A DNA stretch of 64,000 bases from Streptococcus mitis (lineage in GTDB: Bacteria > Bacillota > Bacilli > Lactobacillales > Streptococcaceae), in assembly GCF_002005545.1 (NCBI RefSeq), contig NZ_LBMT01000001.1, forward strand, positions 250,579-314,578. The letters are read 5' to 3'. This document shows positions 1 to 8,311 of this stretch, piece after piece. The notes beneath the pieces were generated by a model. That model did not search any database and was not told the DNA's origin. It saw only the letters and a list, made by a program, of their open reading frames with translations. Made by a program: the position numbers and the translations under genes. Each line of letters starts with the position of its first letter. The stretch's first letter is position 1.

Positions 1-118
1 AAAGTTTAAATTTGCGGTAAACTGAATGTGGACGACCACATTTTTCACAACGAGTATAAGCTTGAGTAGAGAACTTCGCTGGACGTTTGTTCTTAGCAAT
101 CATTGATTTTTTAGCCAT
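1..118 (-). CDS. rpsN: 30S ribosomal protein S14 type Z (partial)
   Basis: Zinc-binding S14 of the small subunit. Only the first 39 codons lie in the window; the gene runs off the left edge. The protein begins [10 protein letters not shown] and shows the first zinc-ribbon pair, CEKC, at residues 24-27, which identifies the short C+ (type Z) form of about 61 residues. It is the last visible gene of the ribosomal operon, 17 bases after rplE. Confidence 0.95.
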
Positions 119-135
119 TAGATTTACCTCCTATA

Positions 136-678
136 TTATTTTGCAAAAGGCATTCCAAGGCCTGTAAGCAATGCACGTGACTCTTCGTCAGTGTTAGCAG
201 TTGTTACGATAACGATGTCAAGACCACGAGTTTTGTCAACGTCATCGAAGTTGATTTCTGGGAAGATCAATTGTTCTTTCACACCAAGTGTGTAGTTTCC
301 GCGTCCATCAAATGATTTTGTTGGAACACCGTGGAAGTCACGTACACGTGGAAGTGAAACTGAAACCAATTTATCCAAGAATTCGTACATACGTTCACCA
401 CGAAGGGTAACTTTTGCACCGATCGCAACACCTTCACGAAGACGGAAGCCGGCGATTGATTTTTTAGCTTTAGTGATAAGTGGTTTTTGACCTGAGATAA
501 GCGCCAATTCTTCAGCAGCTTTTTCAAGGCTTTTAGCGTTTGATACAGCTTCACCAACACCCATGTTCAAAACGATCTTATCTACTTTAGGCACAGCCAT
601 CACTGATGAGTAGTTGAATTGTTCTGTCAAAGCAGGAACTACTTCATTAAGATATTTTTCTTTTAAACGATTTGCCAT
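136..678 (-). CDS. rplE: 50S ribosomal protein L5
   Basis: L5 binds 5S rRNA in the central protuberance of the large subunit. At 180 residues it has the usual family length, with the family core NMGVGEA and [17 protein letters not shown] start-proximal AGGAGA lies upstream. It follows rplX by 23 bases and precedes rpsN by 17, the usual spc gene order. Confidence 0.97.
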   Translation of the reverse strand: MANRLKEKYLNEVVPALTEQFNYSSVMAVPKVDKIVLNMGVGEAVSNAKSLEKAAEELALISGQKPLITKAKKSIAGFRLREGVAIGAKVTLRGERMYEFLDKLVSVSLPRVRDFHGVPTKSFDGRGNYTLGVKEQLIFPEINFDDVDKTRGLDIVIVTTANTDEESRALLTGLGMPFAK

Positions 679-701
679 TATACTTCTCCTTTCCTTCGTG
701 A

Positions 702-1007
702 TTAATCAAGCACTTCGCCTGATTTTTTGTTGTAGCGAACTTTTTTACCGTCTACAAATTTGTAACCAACACGACCAGCTACACCATTTTTGTCCAAAAC
801 TTGAACGTTTGATACGTGGATAGCTGCTTCTTTCTCGATGATACCACCTTGAGGAAGTTCGTTAGTTGGACGTTGGTGTTTCTTAACGATGTTAACACCT
901 TCAACGATAACTTTGTTTACTTTTGGAAGGGCAGTAAGGACAACAGCTTCTGTTCCCTTATCTTTACCAGCGATTACGCGAACTTTGTCGCCTTTTTTTA
1001 CAAACAT
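702..1007 (-). CDS. rplX: 50S ribosomal protein L24
   Basis: L24 is an assembly initiator of the large subunit. The KOW motif is near the N-terminus ([14 protein letters not shown], residues 4-17), and 101 residues is normal length. A 78-base gap with two hairpins separates it from rplN upstream (see 1031-1066). Confidence 0.97.
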
Positions 1008-1030
1008 TAGGTTTCTCCTTGATTTTTCTT

Positions 1031-1066
1031 ACGCCCATAAGGGCACCCTGGAGGTAAATCCAGGGG
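1031..1066 (-). promoter_or_regulatory. Structured gap between rplN and rplX
   Basis: Two short inverted repeats lie in the intergenic mRNA: GCCC/GGGC (1033-1036 with 1041-1044) and CCCTGG/CCAGGG (1046-1051 with 1060-1065). There is no uridine tract, so this is not a simple terminator. A processing site or a ribosomal-protein operator is possible; that role is inference. Confidence 0.4.
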
Positions 1067-1085
1067 ACTAGTTTGTTTCTAAAAA

Positions 1086-1454
1086 TTAAAGTACTTCTGG
1101 AGCAAGTGACACGATCTTCATGAAGCCACCTTCACGCAATTCACGTGCAACTGGGCCAAAGATACGTGTTCCGCGAGGAGTTTTGTCTTCACGGATGATA
1201 ACTGCTGCGTTTTCGTCAAATTTGATGTATGAACCATCAGCACGACGAGCACCTGATTTAGTACGAACGATAACTGCTTTAACAACGTCACCTTTTTTAA
1301 CCGCACCACCAGGAGTAGCTTGTTTTACAGATGCCACGATAACATCACCGATGTTTGCAAATTTACGTCCTGAACCACCAAGAACTTTGATAGTCAAGAT
1401 TTCGCGAGCACCGCTGTTGTCTGCGACTTTCAAACGAGTTTCTGTTTGAATCAT
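1086..1454 (-). CDS. rplN: 50S ribosomal protein L14
   Basis: L14 lies at the subunit interface of the 50S particle. The protein has 122 residues, the standard length, beginning [17 protein letters not shown], the typical L14 start. It sits 25 bases after rpsQ in the conserved rpmC-rpsQ-rplN order. Confidence 0.97.
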   Translation of the reverse strand: MIQTETRLKVADNSGAREILTIKVLGGSGRKFANIGDVIVASVKQATPGGAVKKGDVVKAVIVRTKSGARRADGSYIKFDENAAVIIREDKTPRGTRIFGPVARELREGGFMKIVSLAPEVL

Positions 1455-1479
1455 TTCAGTTTTCTCCTTTCAGGTTTGA

Positions 1480-1740
1480 TTAGATGATGACCGCTTCTTC
1501 AACAACTTCTACAAGACGGAAACGTTTTGTAGCTGAAAGCGGGCGAGTTTCCATGATACGTACGATATCGCCTTCTTTGGCAACATTGTTTTCATCATGA
1601 GCTTTGTATTTTTTAGAGTAGTTAATACGTTTACCATAGACTGGGTGGTTACGTTTTGTTTCAACTACAACTGTGATTGTCTTGTCCATTTTGTCAGATA
1701 CAACACGTCCAACAAGAACTTTACGATTATTGCGTTCCAT
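1480..1740 (-). CDS. rpsQ: 30S ribosomal protein S17
   Basis: S17 is a primary 16S rRNA-binding protein with an OB fold. It has 86 residues and the characteristic [15 protein letters not shown] segment at residues 11-25. It lies between rpmC and rplN, with an AAGGAGAAATTTCA-type ribosome site just upstream. Confidence 0.97.
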
Positions 1741-1764
1741 TGAAATTTCTCCTTCCCTAGTCTA

Positions 1765-1971
1765 TTATTTCGCTTCAGATTGAACTGTTTTGATACGAGC
1801 GATTTGTTTTTTAACTTCTTTCAAGCGAGCTGTTTGTTCCAATTGACCAGTAGCAGCTTGGAAACGAAGTTCAAACAATTCTTTTTTCAATTCGTTTTCG
1901 CGCTTCGCGAGTTCTTCTTGAGAAAGACCACGAAGTTCTTTAACAAATTCTTTTACTTCATTAAGTTTCAT
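1765..1971 (-). CDS. rpmC: 50S ribosomal protein L29
   Basis: L29 is a small helical protein near the peptide exit tunnel. It has 68 residues, mostly charged helix, with the ELFELRFQ signature at residues 31-38. It starts 9 bases after the rplP stop, so the two are probably translationally linked. Confidence 0.96.
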
Positions 1972-1980
1972 GCCTTCTCC

Positions 1981-2394
1981 TTATTCTGCTTCACGTTTTA
2001 CGAATTTACATTTAACTGGCAATTTGTGGCTAGCAAGACGAAGTGCTTCGCGAGCGATCTCTTCAGATACACCAGCGATTTCGAACATCACTTTACCACG
2101 TTTAACTGGTGCTACCCAACCTTCAGGTGCCCCTTTACCAGATCCCATACGCACACCGATAGCTTTAGCAGTGTATGATTTGTGTGGGAAGATTTTAATC
2201 CAAACTTTACCACCACGTTTCATGTAACGAGTCATGGCGATACGAGCAGCTTCGATTTGGCGGTTAGTGATCCAGTGGCTAGTTGTAGCTTGAAGACCGT
2301 ATTCACCGAATGCTACTTCTTTTCCACCTTTTGCTTCACCGCGCATTTTTCCACGGAATTCACGACGGTGTTTAACACGTTTAGGTACTAACAT
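1981..2394 (-). CDS. rplP: 50S ribosomal protein L16
   Basis: L16 organises the A-site region of the large subunit. It has 137 residues, with the N-terminal [15 protein letters not shown] and the [13 protein letters not shown] segment typical of the family. It begins 3 bases after rpsC ends. Confidence 0.97.
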   Translation of the reverse strand: MLVPKRVKHRREFRGKMRGEAKGGKEVAFGEYGLQATTSHWITNRQIEAARIAMTRYMKRGGKVWIKIFPHKSYTAKAIGVRMGSGKGAPEGWVAPVKRGKVMFEIAGVSEEIAREALRLASHKLPVKCKFVKREAE

Positions 2395-2397
2395 TGG

Positions 2398-3051
2398 TTA
2401 TTTACCTCCTTTAGTGTTTTTGCGAGCTGGAAGAACTTCACCACGGTAGATCCATACTTTAACACCAAGTTTACCGTATGTAGTATCTGCTTCTTCCCAA
2501 GCGTAATCGATATCTGCACGAAGTGTGTGAAGTGGAACAGTTCCTTCAGAGTATCCTTCAGCACGGGCGATATCTGCACCGTTCAAACGACCTGATACTT
2601 GAGTTTTGATTCCTTTAGCTCCAGCACGCATTGCACGTTGGATTGCTTGTTTTTGTGCACGACGGAAAGCAACACGTTGCTCCAATTGACGAGCAATACC
2701 TTCACCTACAAGGTGAGCATCCAAATCAGGTTGTTTGATTTCGATGATGTTGATGTGTACTTGTTTTCCAGTCAATTTGTTAAGTTTTGCACGGAGTGCA
2801 TCAACGTTAGCACCACCTTTACCGATTACCATACCTGGTTTAGCAGTGTGAAGTGAAACGTTAACTTTGTTTACTGCGCGTTCGATTTCGATAGTTGAAA
2901 CTGCTGCGTCAGCAAGTTCTTTTTGAACGAATTTACGGATTGCAAGATCTTCATGAAGGTAATCCGCGTATTCTTTTTCAGCATACCATTTGGCATCCCA
3001 ATCACGGATGATGCCGACACGCATACCAATTGGATGTACTTTTTGACCCAC
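2398..3051 (-). CDS. rpsC: 30S ribosomal protein S3
   Basis: S3 lines the mRNA entry channel. It has 217 residues, with the KH domain motif [10 protein letters not shown] at residues 76-85 and the C-terminal signature [11 protein letters not shown]. It is 12 bases downstream of rplV. Confidence 0.97.
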
Positions 3052-3063
3052 GATTTTACCTCC

Positions 3064-3408
3064 TTATTTTTCTGCAACAGCTACAGTGATGTGAGCTGTA
3101 CGTTTGTTGATTGGTGAAGCTGAACCTTTCGCACGTGGACGGAAACGTTTCATAGTTGGTCCTTCGTTTGCGAATGCTTCAGATACTACCAAGTTAGCTT
3201 TATCCAAACCAAAGTTGTTTTCAGCGTTAGCTACAGCTGAGTTCAAAACTTTCAAGATGATTTCAGCAGCTTTGTTTGGAGTGAATGTCAAGATTGCGAT
3301 TGCATCGGCTACGCTTTTACCACGGATGTTATCAAGAACAAGACGTGATTTACGAGGTGAAACACGTACTGTACGAGCCATTGCTTTAGCTGAAGTAATT
3401 TCTGCCAT
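3064..3408 (-). CDS. rplV: 50S ribosomal protein L22
   Basis: L22 extends a beta hairpin into the exit tunnel. It has 114 residues, with the [18 protein letters not shown]-terminal signature and a tunnel-loop segment [10 protein letters not shown]. No insertion or deletion is visible in the hairpin. It is 11 bases after rpsS. Confidence 0.97.
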   Translation of the reverse strand: MAEITSAKAMARTVRVSPRKSRLVLDNIRGKSVADAIAILTFTPNKAAEIILKVLNSAVANAENNFGLDKANLVVSEAFANEGPTMKRFRPRAKGSASPINKRTAHITVAVAEK

Positions 3409-3419
3409 TTATGTTCTCC

Positions 3420-3701
3420 TTATTTTCTACGTGTTTTCTTGTCGTCTGCAGCGTGACCTTTGTAAGTACGAGTTGGTGCAAATTCACCAAGTTTGTGACC
3501 TACCATGTCTTCTTGGATGTAAACAGGTACGTGTTTACGTCCGTCATAAACTGCGATAGTGTAACCAATGAAACTTGGGAAGATCGTTGAACGACGTGAC
3601 CAAGTTTTAATAACTTTTTTCTTTTCGTCGTTAGCTTGAGCTTCAACTTTTTTCATCAAATGCTCATCGACGAAAGGTCCTTTTTTAAGACTGCGTCCCA
3701 T
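3420..3701 (-). CDS. rpsS: 30S ribosomal protein S19
   Basis: S19 contacts S13 in the 30S head. The start at [10 protein letters not shown] gives 93 residues, the family length; a further upstream ATG would add 16 unrelated residues and skip the AAAGGAG ribosome site. The C-terminal half has the [16 protein letters not shown] signature. Confidence 0.96.
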
Positions 3702-3735
3702 TTTTATATTTTCTCCTTTAAATGTTGTACCACAG

Positions 3736-3797
3736 CGGCTTGCGCTCACATGGAGCGCTACCGAGCTGGCGGATTTACTAGTTGCTTAAGCGACTAG
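3736..3797 (-). promoter_or_regulatory. Structured gap between rplB and rpsS
   Basis: This 103-base gap is unusually long for the operon. It has a GCGCTC/GAGCGC stem (3742-3747 with 3753-3758) and an ACTAGT...ACTAGT stem around 3779-3797. On the mRNA strand it contains GCTCGGT, which also occurs in the leader before rpsJ. A ribosomal-protein autoregulatory or processing role is possible but not shown. Confidence 0.4.
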
Positions 3798-3804
3798 TTT
3801 AATA

Positions 3805-4638
3805 TTATTTCTCGTTGCGACGACGAACGATAAGTTTGTCAGATTTCGCTTTCTTGTTACGAGTTTTAAGACCAAGAGCAGGTTTGCCCCATGGAGTAGA
3901 TGGTGCTTTACGACCAACTGGTGCTTTACCTTCACCACCACCGTGTGGGTGATCGTTAGGGTTCATTACAGAACCACGAACTGTTGGGCGGATACCTTTC
4001 CAACGGCTACGTCCTGCTTTACCAAGGTTTACAAGTCCATGTTGTTCGTTTCCGACAACACCAACTGTAGCACGGCAAGTTCCAAGAATCATACGAACTT
4101 CACCTGATTGAAGACGAACAAGAACGTATTTACCTTCAGAACCCAATACTTGAGCAGATGCACCAGCAGCACGTACCAATTCACCACCACGACCTGGTTT
4201 CAACTCGATGTTGTGGATCAAAGTACCAACTGGGATGTTAGCAAGTGGAAGAGCGTTTCCGACTTTGATATCTGCTTCTGGACCTGAAACGATACGTTGA
4301 CCAACTTCAAGACCTTTTGGAGCGATGATGTATGCTTTCACACCGTCAGTGTAGTGTACAAGAGCGATGTTTGCAGAACGGTTTGGATCGTACTCGATTG
4401 TTTTAACAACTGCTTCAACGTTGTCTTTGTTACGTTTGAAGTCAACCAAACGGTAGAAACGTTTGTGTCCACCACCTTGGTGACGAACTGTGATACGACC
4501 GTTGTTGTTACGACCAGCCTTGCTCTTCAATGCAACAAGCAATGATTTTTCAGGAGTGCTTGTTGTGATTTCAGCGAAATCCAAAGAAGTCATATTACGG
4601 CGACCGTTTGTTGTTGGTTTATAAACACGAATTCCCAC
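3805..4638 (-). CDS. rplB: 50S ribosomal protein L2
   Basis: L2 is needed for subunit joining and peptidyl transfer. It has 277 residues, with the C-terminal [14 protein letters not shown] segment carrying the conserved histidine near the active centre. It starts 17 bases after rplW. Confidence 0.97.
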
Positions 4639-4655
4639 GATATTTCCTCCTTAGA

Positions 4656-4952
4656 TTATTCAGCTTCAGCAGCAAACAACTCGATTGCTTTAGAATCAGC
4701 TGTAAGTGTGATGATAGCTTTTTTAGTTTTGTTAGTAAAACCAGTGTAACGTCCAACACGTTTAGCTTTTGGTTTTACGTTGATTGTGTTAACGTTGGCA
4801 ACTTTAACACCTTCGAAAGCAGCTTCAACAGCTTGCTTGATCAAAAGTTTGTGTGCACGAGTGTCAACTTCAAATACATATTTTCCTGCTTCAAGTTGAG
4901 CCATTGAGCTTTCAGTGATGACAGGTTTTTTGATAACATCATACAAATTCAT
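4656..4952 (-). CDS. rplW: 50S ribosomal protein L23
   Basis: L23 forms the docking site for trigger factor and SRP at the tunnel exit. It has 98 residues, beginning [14 protein letters not shown]. Its start codon overlaps the rplD stop by one base, a sign of translational coupling. Confidence 0.97.
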
Positions 4953-5575
4953 TATGCAAGAACCTCCTCGATTTTAGAGATAGCTGCTTGAGTAACAAGA
5001 AGTTTGTCACTATTTGCGATGTCAAGAACACTTGCAGTTGTAGCAGTCGCAACTTTCACGTTTGGAAGGTTACGAGCTGAGAGAGCTGCGAATTCGTTTC
5101 CTTCTTCAAGAATAACAAGGACTTTAGAATCGATGCTCAAAGCTGCAAGAACTTTTGCAAATTCAGCAGTTTTTGGAGCTGTAAATTCAAGAGAATCAAC
5201 GGCTACAAATTTATTTTCAGCAACTTTTTCTGAGTAAACAGATTTAAGCGCAAGGCGACGAACTTTTTGAGGAAGTTTGTACGCATAGCTACGTGGAGTT
5301 GGTCCGAAGACGATTCCACCACCACGCCATTGTGGAGAGCGGATAGAACCTTGACGAGCACGTCCAGTTCCTTTTTGACGCCATGGTTTGCGTCCGCCAC
5401 CTGAAACAGCTGAGCGGTTTTTAACTGCGTGAGTTCCTTGACGAAGGCTAGCACGTTGGCTGATGATCACATCAAACACAACAGATTGGTTTGGTTCGAT
5501 ACCAAAGATTGCATCGTTAAGAACAACTTCGCCAGCTTGTTTACCAGTTTGGTCGAATAATGTTACATTTGCCAT
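4952..5575 (-). CDS. rplD: 50S ribosomal protein L4
   Basis: L4 reaches into the exit tunnel and in many bacteria represses its own S10 operon. It has 207 residues, with the central [14 protein letters not shown] loop (residues about 63-76) that lines the tunnel intact. It lies 24 bases downstream of rplC. Confidence 0.97.
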
Positions 5576-5599
5576 TTTGACTGTATTCCCCTTTCCTTA

Positions 5600-6226
5600 T
5601 TATTTACCAGCTTTAACTGCTGATTTGATAGTGATAAGAGATTTCTTAGCACCTGGTACGTTACCTTTGATAAGGATAACGTTCTTTTCTGGAACAACTT
5701 GTACAACTTCAAGGTTTTGAATTGTTACACGGTCGCCACCCATACGTCCTGCAAGGTTTTTACCTTTGAATACGCGGTTAGGTGCAACAGGTCCCATAGA
5801 ACCTGGACGACGGTGGTAACGAGAACCGTGAGCCATTGGTCCACGTGATTGTCCGTGGCGTTTGATAACACCTTGGAAACCTTTACCTTTAGAAGTACCA
5901 GTTACGTCAACAACGTCTCCAGCTGCGAATGTTTCAACTGTGATTTCAGCACCAACTTCCAAGCCTTCAACGTTTTTGAATTCACGAATGAAGCGCTTAG
6001 GAGCCGTGTTAGCTTTCGCTACATGTCCTTTAGCAGGTTTGTTGCTCAATACTTCGCGTTTGTCATCGAAACCAACTTGGATAGCGTTGTATCCGTCTGT
6101 TTCAACAGTTTTAACTTGAAGAACAACGTTTGGAGTTGCTTCAATAACTGTTACAGGGATCAATTCGCCAGCTTCAGTGAAGATTTGAGTCATTCCCACT
6201 TTTTTCCCTAAGATTCCTTTTGTCAT
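5600..6226 (-). CDS. rplC: 50S ribosomal protein L3
   Basis: L3 nucleates 50S assembly near the peptidyl transferase centre. It has 208 residues, with the [19 protein letters not shown] loop carrying the usual conserved region. It is the second gene of the operon, 82 bases after rpsJ. Confidence 0.97.
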
Positions 6227-6308
6227 GAGAAAATAGTTCCTTTTCTATATTTTTTATTCAAAAAGTTTTTAACGAGCGTTTTTTATGCTCAAGGTATCAA
6301 GCTTTAGA

Positions 6309-6617
6309 TTAAAGTTTGATTTCTACGTTTACACCACTTGGAAGATCCAATTTCATCAACGCATCAACTGTTTTTTGAGTTGGGTTAACGATATCGATCA
6401 AACGTTTGTGTGTACGCATTTCAAATTGTTCGCGAGAGTCTTTGTATTTGTGAGTCGCACGAATAATTGTGTAGAGGCTACGTTCAGTTGGAAGTGGGAT
6501 TGGACCCGCAACTTGTGCACCTGTACGAGTAGCTGATTCTACGATTTTTGCAGCCGCTGTATCAAGCGTACGGTGTTCGTAAGCTTTCAAACGGATACGG
6601 ATTTTTTTGTTTGCCAT
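6309..6617 (-). CDS. rpsJ: 30S ribosomal protein S10
   Basis: S10 is also the transcription factor NusE. It has 102 residues, with the conserved [21 protein letters not shown] region. It is the first gene of the operon, preceded by a leader of about 130 bases and a promoter at 6754-6782. Confidence 0.97.
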
Positions 6618-6782
6618 CTTTTTCTCCTTTTCGTCTATTTAAGATAATAGGCTAGCTCCACAAGAAAACCGACGCGGAGTTGCGTGGCAATGCAACCGAG
6701 CGTGTCGCAACCTCTTGCATCAAAGCTAAGACTGTAATTTACAGCACCATAATAGAATAACACAAAGCCCCTGCGATTGCAA
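6618..6782 (-). promoter_or_regulatory. S10 operon promoter and leader
   Basis: A -35 TTGCAA (6777-6782) and -10 TATTCT (6754-6759) are 17 bases apart. The leader of about 130 bases contains a GTTGCG/CGCAAC stem enclosing the GCTCGGT element that recurs before rpsS. In other bacteria the S10 leader is the target of L4 repression. Whether this leader works that way is inference. Confidence 0.6.
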
Positions 6783-6872
6783 GGGATTTGTTGCTGTTTT
6801 TTCGTTTTTTTACAATGAAACTGTTTTCTTTTTTTATAGGTCATTTATTTAACTATTCTCTATAGAAGAAAG

Positions 6873-7463
6873 TTACTCTCTCTTCACCTGTTCATAGCTT
6901 TCTTTTCCGTCATTAAGCTTATCCCAAATCACTACTTGCCCACTTTTGAGAGATTTTTGCACATCGATAATTCTTTGGTTTGAAGATCCGCGGAACTGAA
7001 GCATAAGATTTCTCTTAGTTCGATCGTATCGTCCATCAACAAGAATGTCAATCAGCGACAAGAGTTCCAATTTATCTGGAGTTTCCAACATCATTTCTTC
7101 CCAAGTGTAGCCCGTCCAGGACCAGATATCTTTTTCTGGCAATTCCTTTCGAATGCGTTTAACGAGAGGTAAGAGAATGCCCGTATTGAGGAAGGGTTCC
7201 CCTCCTAGCAAGGTCAAGCCTTGAACATAGGGCTGGGCAAGGTCTGCCATGATTTGTTCTTCTAGCTCTGCTGTATAGGGAATGCCAGCATTAAAAGACC
7301 AAGTGGCAACATTATAGCAACCCTCACAGTGAAACATGCAACCTGATACATAGAGAGAGTTACGCACACCTTCTCCATCTACAAAGTTAAAGGCCTTGTA
7401 GTCGATGATACGCCCTTGACTGAGTTCCTCGCTTTTCCATTCTTGTGGTTTTGGATTATTCAT
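6873..7463 (-). CDS. nrdG: Anaerobic ribonucleotide reductase activating protein
   Basis: A radical SAM enzyme that installs the glycyl radical on NrdD under anaerobic conditions. The [4Fe-4S] cysteines are in CMFHCEGC (CxxxCxxC, about residues 42-49), followed by the GGEPF motif of SAM binding. At 196 residues it is normal. Its start overlaps the upstream acetyltransferase stop by 8 bases, so it is translated in the same operon as nrdD further upstream. Confidence 0.95.
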   Translation of the reverse strand: MNNPKPQEWKSEELSQGRIIDYKAFNFVDGEGVRNSLYVSGCMFHCEGCYNVATWSFNAGIPYTAELEEQIMADLAQPYVQGLTLLGGEPFLNTGILLPLVKRIRKELPEKDIWSWTGYTWEEMMLETPDKLELLSLIDILVDGRYDRTKRNLMLQFRGSSNQRIIDVQKSLKSGQVVIWDKLNDGKESYEQVKRE

Positions 7464-7962
7464 TCGCTACCTCTATCCAATAACGCTCGACTCCATTACG
7501 AGCATCATCACATATTCCACCATTTGCTAGAATGACTGCTCTACTAGCAGGATTATTCACACTACAGGTCACCAGAGCTTTCTTGATGTTCTTTTCCTTA
7601 GCGACTTTCAAGCCCTGACGGAGAATTTCCTTAGCATAACCTTTGCCTCTTTCTGATGGACGAATGGAGTAGCCAATGTGGCCAGCATAATTCAGTAAAC
7701 CCTCATTCAGTCTCAATCGCAGATTCAAAAATCCTAGAGCACGACCTACATCATCAAATGATACAAATTGAATAGAAGGAACACGATTTTCAGGCAAGTT
7801 TATTCCCATCTCTTTTTGCATATTTGTTTCCAACCACCCTTCATACACAAAGTTCTCTGTATCCCAAAATCCACCATCATGGGCTGATTGGCTCTTTTCA
7901 AACTCTGCCATCATGTCTAAAACAGCTTCTCTATCTACTATTGTCGGTCTGCGTAATTCCAT
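7456..7962 (-). CDS. GNAT-family N-acetyltransferase
   Basis: This 168-residue acyl-CoA N-acetyltransferase has the GNAT acetyl-CoA loop as RPSERGKGYAKEIL (about residues 107-120) and the motif B region VTCSVNNPASRAVILANGG. The substrate is unknown. It sits between nrdD and nrdG, overlapping nrdG, which suggests co-transcription rather than a shared reaction. Confidence 0.9.
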   Translation of the reverse strand: MELRRPTIVDREAVLDMMAEFEKSQSAHDGGFWDTENFVYEGWLETNMQKEMGINLPENRVPSIQFVSFDDVGRALGFLNLRLRLNEGLLNYAGHIGYSIRPSERGKGYAKEILRQGLKVAKEKNIKKALVTCSVNNPASRAVILANGGICDDARNGVERYWIEVANE

Positions 7963-8001
7963 CCTTACCTCCCACTATGAGAAAAGCGAGAGCTGACTCT
8001 C

Positions 8002-8154
8002 ATACTCTTCGAAAGTCAAATTCAAACCACGTCAGCGTCACCTTACCGTAGATATATGTTACTGACTTCGTCAGTCTTATCTACAACCTCAAAGCAGTGC
8101 TTTGAGCAACCTGCGGCTAGCTTCCTAGTTTGCTCTTTGATTTTCATTGAGTAT
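8002..8154. repeat. BOX element (boxA-boxC form)
   Basis: A 153-bp interspersed repeat with ends ATACTC and GAGTAT. CGTCAGCGTCACCTTACCG inside it is the complement of the classical BOXA1R primer region with two differences. The boxA part (ending near ACTTCGTCAG) is followed directly by a boxC part (CTACAACCTCAAAGCAGTG onward); no separate boxB unit is present. It lies between the acetyltransferase and a small ORF, ending 6 bases from that ORF's stop. Confidence 0.9.
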
Positions 8155-8159
8155 CACTT

Positions 8160-8300
8160 TTATTTTTTCTTGTTCTTATTTAAAAATTGTTCTCTGAGGC
8201 TGAGCAAGCGTTCTTTTTTACCAGCTCCACCTTTAGAGTGTTTCTCGTGATAACGGGTCACTTGTGCTCGACCCTTATCGTCTAATTGATATTTTCCCAT
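8160..8300 (-). CDS. Small conserved basic protein (46 aa)
   Basis: A 46-residue ORF beginning MGKYQLDDKGRAQVTRYHEK and ending in lysines, rich in K, R and G. It lies 11 bases after nrdD in the same direction and has a sensible start with AAAGAACTGAA upstream. I recall similar small proteins at this place in streptococci but know no function. A nucleic-acid or ribosome contact is possible from its charge only. Confidence 0.75.
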   Translation of the reverse strand: MGKYQLDDKGRAQVTRYHEKHSKGGAGKKERLLSLREQFLNKNKKK

Positions 8301-8311
8301 TTCAGTTCTTT

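Noticed and set aside
3736..3797. GCTCGGTAGCGC resembles a tRNA D-arm
   Set aside because: No acceptor stem, anticodon arm or T-loop (GTTCRA) can be placed.
1..6800. Plus-strand ORFs opposite the ribosomal genes
   Set aside because: They are antisense shadows without ribosome sites or known families, in a codon-biased operon.
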